Assembly (NCBI GenBank): GCA_003505715.1 | Contig: DNXU01000183.1 | Span: forward strand, 14,987 to 38,108 | Length of the DNA: 23,122 nt | Source: Cyanobacteria bacterium UBA8803 | GTDB lineage: Bacteria > Cyanobacteriota > Cyanobacteriia > Cyanobacteriales > Coleofasciculaceae | Reading direction: 5' to 3' | Shown: piece by piece, positions 17,120-23,122 of the stretch | How the letters are laid out: the number at the start of each line of letters is the position of its first letter | Position numbering within the stretch: the first letter of the stretch is position 1 | Made by a program: the position numbers and the translations under genes | The notes under the pieces: model-generated | The model's database searches: none | Seen by the model: the letters and a program-made list of their open reading frames with translations, nothing else | What the model was told of the DNA's origin: nothing

Positions 17120-18097
17120 TCATTCGAGTTCTGGTAGCGGATAGGCCAGATAAGCAATGCGTTTTGCCTCTCGGCGTCCGCGAGCTACTGAATCTAGGAT
17201 CAGACCACAGGTCAGGCTGAGAAAAGCTAGCAGCATAATCGAAGCTGCCAGAATCGCAGTAGGAAATCGCGGCACTAATCCAGTAGCCAAAAAAGTTTCT
17301 ACAATGGGAATACCCAGAGCTATGGAAATCAGCACCAAGATCAGAGAAATGATGCCAAAAAAAAGGAACGGTCGCTCTTCCTTGAATAACAATAGTGCAG
17401 TTCCCAAAACTCGCCAGCCGTCTTTTAAAGTCTTGAGTTTGCTCTCCGAGCCTGGCGGCCTAGCACTGTAAACCGTAGGCTCTTCGGCGAACGGCATTTT
17501 CAGCTCTAGGGCGTGTATTGTAAACTCGGTTTCGATCTCGAAGCCACTAGATAGGGCGGGAAACGATTTTACAAATCGGCGTGAAAACACCCGATAGCCT
17601 GATAACATATCGATAAGTCTGGCTCCAAAGAGTAATTTAACGAAGCCAGTCAGGAAAAGGTTACCACTGCGGTGCCCTCGCCTATAGGCAGCACTCTCAT
17701 GCGTAGGTGTGCGGCGCGTACCTACAATCATATCCAGCTGCTCAACAATCAGACGCTCCACTAATCGTCGGGCAGATCCTACCTCGTAGGTGTTGTCACC
17801 ATCAGCCATAATGTAGATGTCTGCCTCAATATCCGCAAACATGCGTCGGATCACATTACCCTTACCCAGCCTGGGTTCATGCCTAACTACAGCACCTGCT
17901 GCTGCCGCTTGCTCTGCTGTAGAGTCGGTTGAGCGGTTGTCATACACGTAGATCTGGGCTTCTGGCAGAGCAGCTCGAAAATCTTTTACGACTTGGGCTA
18001 TGGTTAAGGCTTCATTATGACACGGTAGCAGAACAGCAATACTATAGTTCTTAAGATGAAGATAAGATTTCTGGGTTTCCTTTAAATACTCCAACAT
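17120..18097 (-). CDS. Polyprenyl-phosphate glycosyltransferase (GT2, GtrB/ArnC/DPM-like)
   Basis: A 325-residue GT2 enzyme. The Rossmann-type donor domain starts at IAVLLPCHNEALTIA (20-34), with the DxD motif ADGDNTY around Asp99-Asp101. Two transmembrane helices follow near 246-266 and 280-300, the hallmark of GtrB, ArnC and dolichol-phosphate mannosyltransferase-like enzymes. The family moves a sugar from a nucleotide donor to undecaprenyl phosphate at the inner face of the membrane. The ATG at 18097 has AAAGGT immediately upstream. It is transcribed toward the GT-C-like and SMR-like genes, consistent with one lipid-linked sugar pathway, although a 368-base spacer with a hairpin separates it from them. 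Confidence 0.82.
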   Translation of the reverse strand: MLEYLKETQKSYLHLKNYSIAVLLPCHNEALTIAQVVKDFRAALPEAQIYVYDNRSTDSTAEQAAAAGAVVRHEPRLGKGNVIRRMFADIEADIYIMADGDNTYEVGSARRLVERLIVEQLDMIVGTRRTPTHESAAYRRGHRSGNLFLTGFVKLLFGARLIDMLSGYRVFSRRFVKSFPALSSGFEIETEFTIHALELKMPFAEEPTVYSARPPGSESKLKTLKDGWRVLGTALLLFKEERPFLFFGIISLILVLISIALGIPIVETFLATGLVPRFPTAILAASIMLLAFLSLTCGLILDSVARGRREAKRIAYLAYPLPELE

Positions 18098-18409
18098 ACC
18101 TTTAATACTTCTTTCGGCTTTTTCAAGACCAGATAGTATGTTTTTACCCTCTTGTAGATAAAAAGTAACTACTACTTTAGATAGAAATAAGCCTAAAAAC
18201 CCAGTTCAGCTATCGAGCCAAATTTAAAAAAAGCAAAAAAATGGTAGCGTAAGCTACCGAATATCTCTCATTTCGGTTTTGATATAGTGTCCGGTGGCAT
18301 CCTTGATGGTTAGTACCAACCTTCACCCTTCTGTCTTCACAGCACTAGTGTAGGTTAGGTAGAGCGAAACAAACCCCAACTCTATTCCTTAGAACGTCCA
18401 GATAGTATG
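18098..18409. other. Intergenic region with a terminator
   Basis: A 312-base spacer between the SGNH-like gene and the GT2 gene, both minus. It includes the intrinsic terminator of the upstream operon at 18235-18258, and presumably the GT2 promoter closer to 18100-18200. I see no ORF of note. Confidence 0.6.
18235..18258 (-). terminator. Intrinsic terminator of the HTTM/MBOAT/SGNH operon
   Basis: On the minus strand, stem GGTAGC, loop TTAC, stem GCTACC, then ATTTTTTTG, and a few bases further another long T-run. It is a textbook Rho-independent terminator about 150 bases past the SGNH-like stop. It ends the minus-strand operon before the GT2 gene. Confidence 0.75.
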
Positions 18410-19633
18410 TCACTTAGGTGCTAAGGCTTGCTTGGCATCATATTCTTGCTTTATATCTTTAACTAACTTTACTTCATCAGGATTTTTATTTGCCCACACT
18501 TCACGGTCAGCACGAATTTTAGCGATGTGAGATTCAACGTTTTCAGGTGTAAGCAAGATGCCGAAATCCTTAGGAACGGTCTCATCTTGGTAAGATAAAA
18601 CACGATTGAGAACCAAATCCCCAATTTTTGGCGTGTAATGAGAATTATCTACATAATTAATCATATGATTGCTGATAGGTTCAGTTGTCACGCTGTTATA
18701 TCCAGAAAAATCCCAAACTGGTACTATTTGGACGATGTCACGTTTCCACTGTTCAAACGTTTGCCACTGGCCAGTTGTACGAATCGCCTCTAAGTCTGTA
18801 GCGTGAGCTGGAGAAATAAATACTTTTAAGGTGATACCCTTTTGCTTGCAAAGTTCAACAAAACTTTTAAAGTCAGCTAAGTATTTATCTGATAGTTGAT
18901 AATTTGAATGTAATTCAAGATATAGATTTAAGCCTGCCTCAAATCTCCATTCGGTTATTTTTTTATCAATATCGCGAACTGGAAAAAATCCGTTTCGTCC
19001 ATAATTTACATCATCTTTAGGATTTTTTTGACTATCACTAATCGTTTCTTGACTAGCTGAAAAAGCATCCCAAGAAAATATAGAATTAATAGCATCTTCT
19101 GGGGTAAGATATTGTTTTCCTAACCTATTTTCAGAGAAGCTGGCCTGATTATTTAAGAACTCATTAAACATAAAAAAATCAGCACCTAATATGACTTCCT
19201 TTAAGTCTTTTTGATTAGCAATAGCATGTTGTAAATAACGCCGTTGTTCGTAAAAATTAGGTCCATTTAAAGCCAAATTATATGCTGGCTGGTAATTCTT
19301 AAAAGCGGGATGGTTGGGATCTAGACCTTGCTTGGTTCTTGACGAACCTATAAAAATGGCTACAGGCTTGATGCGGATGATATCCAGAGCTTTGAATAGC
19401 CTGTCATTATTGTCTTTCTTGGGCTTGGAATGATTCACGCCCCAAAAATCAGGTGTTTTAAAAACATCGTAGGGGTCAATTGCTACATTGAACAAGCCAA
19501 CAGCAAGCATGGGAGCCAGGGCAGAAACTAGAAAAACGCCATTAAATCTACTATATTTCTGCCGCAAGTTGCGTTTTTTAGCCTTAGATACAGCTTTAGA
19601 GAAAATGGAATTCAATTGAGACGATATACTCAT
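18410..19633 (-). CDS. SGNH/AlgJ-AlgX-like protein with MBOAT partner
   Basis: A 407-residue protein with an N-terminal membrane anchor (about 32-50) and a presumably periplasmic domain. A Ser motif IFIGSSRTKQGLDP carries GSSR at 96-99. A DxxH-type pair lies in YVDNSHYTPK, with Asp329 and His332. Together these match the SGNH-hydrolase-like partners (AlgJ, AlgX, DltD-like) of membrane O-acyltransferases. The family passes acyl groups to polysaccharide hydroxyls on the outside. It starts 18 bases after the MBOAT stop, so the two are one operon. The acceptor polymer is unknown. Catalysis needs the Ser/Asp/His, and all are present. Confidence 0.7.
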   Translation of the reverse strand: MSISSQLNSIFSKAVSKAKKRNLRQKYSRFNGVFLVSALAPMLAVGLFNVAIDPYDVFKTPDFWGVNHSKPKKDNNDRLFKALDIIRIKPVAIFIGSSRTKQGLDPNHPAFKNYQPAYNLALNGPNFYEQRRYLQHAIANQKDLKEVILGADFFMFNEFLNNQASFSENRLGKQYLTPEDAINSIFSWDAFSASQETISDSQKNPKDDVNYGRNGFFPVRDIDKKITEWRFEAGLNLYLELHSNYQLSDKYLADFKSFVELCKQKGITLKVFISPAHATDLEAIRTTGQWQTFEQWKRDIVQIVPVWDFSGYNSVTTEPISNHMINYVDNSHYTPKIGDLVLNRVLSYQDETVPKDFGILLTPENVESHIAKIRADREVWANKNPDEVKLVKDIKQEYDAKQALAPK

Positions 19634-19651
19634 AGCTACTGGGCGGATGGA

Positions 19652-21127
19652 TTAGAACTGGAAGTAAAGAAATTCAGATATGCGATTGAGCGACAGCAAG
19701 CAAAAACTGGTGAGAACTCCTACCCCTAAGGCCCACCACCAATTGGGTTTAAATCTTTGAAGGATTTGCTGTGTATTTGGCAGTAAGGTACTACAGAGCA
19801 TTAATGCTACTAAAACCACTATACTCAAGGCTTTGCTGCCATTGACCTCTGGCAGGTAAACCAAATCTTTCCAAGACTTAAGCTGCAAGCCCAATTGGGT
19901 GAGTACCGATAACTTGCCTTGAGGTTCACCAGGCAATACAATGCCTTTCATTCCCACCATCGCTTTTAGAAGCTCCATCGCTTCACTGAAGGTATGGGAT
20001 CTAAACAACACCCAACCAACGACGACCGCTAAAAATGTTACAGCCCACGCCAATAGCTTTGGTAATGAAAGACCTGCTTTTCGCCACCCATGATTGATGC
20101 ACAGATACAAACCGTGCAACCCTCCCCAAGCCACATAAGTCCAGCCTGCACCATGCCACAGTCCCCCCAGCAACATGGTGATCAGCAGGTTGGCATAGCG
20201 GCGGATTTCTCCCTTGCGGTTGCCACCTAGGGGAATATATAAATAATCGCGCAGAAAATTGGAAAGGGTGATATGCCAACGCCGCCAAAATTCACTAATC
20301 GACCTGGCTTTATAAGGTGAATCGAAATTTATGGGTAAGTCGATATTAATCATCCACCCCAAGCCGATCGCCATATCGCAGTAGCCCGAAAAATCAAAAT
20401 AGAGCTGAAAGGTATAGCTTAGCGCTCCGACCCAAGCTTCGATAAAACTGACAGAATCAGCGTTATTAAAAACGGGTGCTACCCACGGCGATATATTATC
20501 GGCAATTAACACTTTCTTGGCCAGCCCCAAGCCAAACAATACCAAACCACGAGCTATATTTTTATGGGAAAACACAAAATTTCTCAGTCGGTGGAACTGA
20601 GGAATCATCTCTTTATGATGCAGGATAGGCCCAGCAATTAAATGGGGGAAGAAAGTAACGAAAAGAGCATAGGTCAGCAAGTTCTGCTTTTTAGTTTCAC
20701 CTCGATAGGCATCCACCAAATAAGCGGTTTGGGTAAATGTGTAAAAGGAAATACCAATGGGTAAGATAATTGGTGGGATAGTCCAGTCGGTATTGGCGAT
20801 CGCGTCGAATGAGGTAATAAAAAAGTTGGCGTATTTGTAATATCCCAGCAAAATAAGGTTAACACCAATTCCCAGCCACAGCAAACTTTTGGCTTTTGGA
20901 CTACCGAGTTTACTAGTCTCGATCGCTCTGCCTATGAGGTAGTTAAAGGCTATGGACATCAACATCAGCGGCAAGTAGAAGATGTTCCAATAACCGTAAA
21001 ATACTAGCGAAACAATCAATAGCCAAGCTGTCGCTGCGGTTGTTAAACGAAATTTGGTCAGACCAAAAAAGACAATTAGGGTAACTGGTAGAAAAACAAA
21101 TATGAAAGGATAGGAATTAAATAACAT
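19652..21127 (-). CDS. MBOAT O-acyltransferase (AlgI-like)
   Basis: A 491-residue integral membrane acyltransferase. Signature segments are WRRWHITLSNFLRDYLYIP (281-299) and GGLWHGAGWTYVAWGGLHG (321-339). These carry His325 and His338, the expected catalytic and conserved histidines. The order and length fit AlgI of the alginate O-acetylation machinery, which moves an acetyl group from cytoplasm to periplasm. The gene follows the HTTM-DUF393 gene by about 70 bases and precedes the SGNH-like gene by 18. The acyl donor is not seen. The ATG at 21127 has no clear Shine-Dalgarno. Confidence 0.93.
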   Translation of the reverse strand: MLFNSYPFIFVFLPVTLIVFFGLTKFRLTTAATAWLLIVSLVFYGYWNIFYLPLMLMSIAFNYLIGRAIETSKLGSPKAKSLLWLGIGVNLILLGYYKYANFFITSFDAIANTDWTIPPIILPIGISFYTFTQTAYLVDAYRGETKKQNLLTYALFVTFFPHLIAGPILHHKEMIPQFHRLRNFVFSHKNIARGLVLFGLGLAKKVLIADNISPWVAPVFNNADSVSFIEAWVGALSYTFQLYFDFSGYCDMAIGLGWMINIDLPINFDSPYKARSISEFWRRWHITLSNFLRDYLYIPLGGNRKGEIRRYANLLITMLLGGLWHGAGWTYVAWGGLHGLYLCINHGWRKAGLSLPKLLAWAVTFLAVVVGWVLFRSHTFSEAMELLKAMVGMKGIVLPGEPQGKLSVLTQLGLQLKSWKDLVYLPEVNGSKALSIVVLVALMLCSTLLPNTQQILQRFKPNWWWALGVGVLTSFCLLSLNRISEFLYFQF

Positions 21128-21197
21128 AGACGAGGGGCTGGGAAATAGACAGGGGGAAAATTTTTATAGCTGCGTTATGGGAGAACTGGAGGATACT

Positions 21198-23081
21198 TCA
21201 ACGCTCTGGTGGAGGCACAGCGGAGCAGGACTGCTGCCAACTGCTAGTCTTCTCTACGTTCTGAGCTTCACCGGGGGGCACGGTTCTTTCGCTCATAAAG
21301 TAAATTTCAAAACTATCCAGTTGCTTTGCACCTTGATGTCTGGCGTTCCAGTCCCGACACAAATAGGCAGCGTAGTGAGGATAGAGTATTCTGCTGATAG
21401 CTCGATTGAGATTAATAAAGTACGATCGCCATTGCATATTGGGATAGATAGTATTGCGTACCTTAATACTGGGTTTCTCCCAGCTCACAGGCTTGCCTTC
21501 TTGGAGAAGGTTAACTTCACTGCCATCTTTCAGCTTGCCCACTATCACATACCAGCCATCATCTCTAGGTGGGCCGGGGGCAAAAATACTCCAGGATTGG
21601 TCTAATCTCAAAAGGCGACTGATCCAGTCAACTGAGTTGAGCGTCTTTGATTTCAAAACCCGTTCCACAATTTGCAAATTGGCTGCTTGCAAATTCTTTT
21701 TAATCAACTTGGACTCAGCCAAATTCCTAAAATTCCAGATTGTCACATAAGCAAATAGCACTAAGGTGATGACATTCAGAGTGCGTAAGGAGCGCACCTC
21801 CAGGGGACGGAATTTCAAAGGTGCGGTAAATTTGCCAGCGACCTTGCGATTAGAGGCAATGGTCTCGTAAAATTTCGTACCCACCGACATCACCGGCCCC
21901 CATCGGAGTAGGGGAGCTAGCAGGAAAAATAAGGGAGAAAGGCTAACCACATAGGCGATCGCCTCCCACTTAAAATGTCTACGATCTTGCCAATCTACAA
22001 CCACCCAGGAATTTTTCTCTTGCATGTCCGCAAAAATTGAAGGGTCATCCTGAGCTAAAAATAGAGGGGTTTGCGGCAAGATCAGAAATGTTCTAATCAG
22101 ATGAACAACCTTTTTACAAAAACCGCAGTCGGCATCATAGTAAATTTTTAAACCTGCCCGTTGCGGGGTGTAAACCCGTTTTTCTAAAGCATCCCAAACC
22201 TGACTGGGAATAAACACTAGCCAAGTAAATATACCTAGGGCTGGAAACAGACCGATATGGAGAGTTAAGCCGAACCCGACATGTAAAAGGATAAAAGTAA
22301 TAATCGTCGCAGAGCGGAAAAAAGTTGTGGCCTTAGGTACAAAGAGAAACAAAGGCCCGATCCACTCTAAAACCAGAGTGAAAACGGTAAAAAGCTTTAA
22401 TAGAGGGGGAAAATTCCGTAAAAACAGACCCAATGGAACTGCGTACTGTTCGTAATTCAAGGCATAATAAACTGCATTCGCTTCAGGCCACCAAACCGGA
22501 CTGCTCGTCTTATAGGCTGCCGAAAACATGTAAACGTAGCCCACTTGCAAAGTCAGCGCGAAGGTCGCCCCAGAAAGAATGCGTTTGGGTAACTTCTCAC
22601 TTGATGAATTCAGCGCACTATCCACCGAGTAACAAGCTCCCAAAGGCAAAAACATCGCCCAGAACATCAAAGCGCGAAGCATGTCATCCGCTGCGAACAG
22701 CAAGCTAGGATTCCGATTTTGCAGGGATATCAGCAGCGCCCAAGAAGCGATCGCCGCCAACCGAGTCCGGTAACCCACCAGCAGCGCTAAGGCTATCAAT
22801 CCCGCCGCCAAAAACAAGAGAGTTTGCACGAAGGGTTGACCGCCGATCAGATGCACCGACCAATACCAGGGATTGAGGATCTCGTCAATCAGGACAGTGC
22901 GGGGCAAAACTCCCAAATCACTATAGAAGACCTTAATATCCCTAGAACGGATCAGCAAATCTGCCAGGATAATCAACGCGATGCCAATGCGAAAGGCAGC
23001 TAGCGATCGCAAGTCAAACCCAAACAATTCCTCAAGCTTAGTAGCCCAGGCACCTTTAGATTTTCGCTCACTGGAATCCAT
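21198..23081 (-). CDS. HTTM domain and DUF393 (thioredoxin-like) fusion membrane protein
   Basis: Start taken at the ATG at 23081 (627 residues). A GTG at 23093 adds four residues but has GAGGT placed badly, whereas GAGGT is about 10 bases before the ATG. Numbering counts from the GTG. An N-terminal HTTM domain (about 25-300), related to vitamin K-dependent gamma-carboxylase, shows FRIGIALIILADLL, FAADDMLRALMFW, and FSAAYKTSSPVWW with a conserved Lys. A DUF393/DCC domain (about 314-400) begins LKIYYDADCGFCKK with the CxxC at Cys323 and Cys326. A C-terminal beta-rich part contains WSIFAPGPPRDDGWYVIVGK. Role unknown. Its place at the head of the MBOAT operon suggests a redox or modification partner to acylation, which is inference. 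Confidence 0.82.
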   Translation of the reverse strand: MDSSERKSKGAWATKLEELFGFDLRSLAAFRIGIALIILADLLIRSRDIKVFYSDLGVLPRTVLIDEILNPWYWSVHLIGGQPFVQTLLFLAAGLIALALLVGYRTRLAAIASWALLISLQNRNPSLLFAADDMLRALMFWAMFLPLGACYSVDSALNSSSEKLPKRILSGATFALTLQVGYVYMFSAAYKTSSPVWWPEANAVYYALNYEQYAVPLGLFLRNFPPLLKLFTVFTLVLEWIGPLFLFVPKATTFFRSATIITFILLHVGFGLTLHIGLFPALGIFTWLVFIPSQVWDALEKRVYTPQRAGLKIYYDADCGFCKKVVHLIRTFLILPQTPLFLAQDDPSIFADMQEKNSWVVVDWQDRRHFKWEAIAYVVSLSPLFFLLAPLLRWGPVMSVGTKFYETIASNRKVAGKFTAPLKFRPLEVRSLRTLNVITLVLFAYVTIWNFRNLAESKLIKKNLQAANLQIVERVLKSKTLNSVDWISRLLRLDQSWSIFAPGPPRDDGWYVIVGKLKDGSEVNLLQEGKPVSWEKPSIKVRNTIYPNMQWRSYFINLNRAISRILYPHYAAYLCRDWNARHQGAKQLDSFEIYFMSERTVPPGEAQNVEKTSSWQQSCSAVPPPER

Positions 23082-23103
23082 ACCACAGTACACCTCAAAA
23101 GTA

Positions 23104-23122
23104 TTGGTTGTTGGTTGTTGGT
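23104..23122. repeat. TTGGTTG heptamer repeat at the window edge
   Basis: TTGGTTG, TTGGTTG, TTGGT, cut by the window end. Lies upstream of the HTTM-DUF393 start. Same unit as at 14806-14826. Confidence 0.7.

Noticed and set aside
21177..21605. 142-codon plus-strand open frame opposite the HTTM-DUF393 gene
   Set aside because: Antisense shadow of a clear protein gene, with no family resemblance.

Overview
The window looks like chromosomal DNA of a filamentous-type cyanobacterium. I count 18 exact GCGATCGC (HIP1) octamers, where chance alone would give well under one. There are also heptameric short tandem repeats in intergenic spaces, cyanobacterial-style palindromic repeats, and typical cyanobacterial proteins: an Ap4A phosphorylase, a MutS with GPNASGKS, and an AAA_35-like TIR protein. 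No rRNA, tRNA, CRISPR array or transposase was seen.

Layout. The left part (1-9.7 kb) is a mosaic of single genes: the 3' end of an unidentified gene, an Ap4A phosphorylase with a heptamer tandem repeat just before its start, a dynamin-like GTPase (minus), mutS (minus), a LuxR-HTH/TIR/AAA-like protein (plus) and an EF-hand-like lipoprotein (minus). The TIR protein appears to have lost the Walker B part of its AAA domain in frame, and a nested palindromic repeat begins two bases after its stop. An MFS transporter (minus) and a three-gene sugar-type ABC uptake operon (plus: binding lipoprotein plus two permeases, no ATPase) are divergent around a roughly 0.5 kb spacer.

From 14.8 kb to the right edge all genes lie on the minus strand and concern envelope or polysaccharide chemistry. 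One module is a polyprenyl-phosphate glycosyltransferase (GT2 with two C-terminal membrane helices), a GT-C-like multi-pass protein and an SMR-type 4-TM protein. This is the gene trio expected of a Gtr/Arn-like lipid-linked sugar pathway. The other is a compact operon (HTTM plus DUF393/thioredoxin-like fusion, then an AlgI-like MBOAT acyltransferase, then an SGNH/AlgJ-X-like protein) ending at a clear intrinsic terminator. It reads as an O-acylation system for a surface glycan with an unexpected HTTM-redox partner.

The most interesting points are the HTTM-DUF393/MBOAT/SGNH operon, the Gtr/Arn-like trio, the TIR-AAA protein lacking Walker B, and the heptamer tract in the leader of the Ap4A phosphorylase gene.
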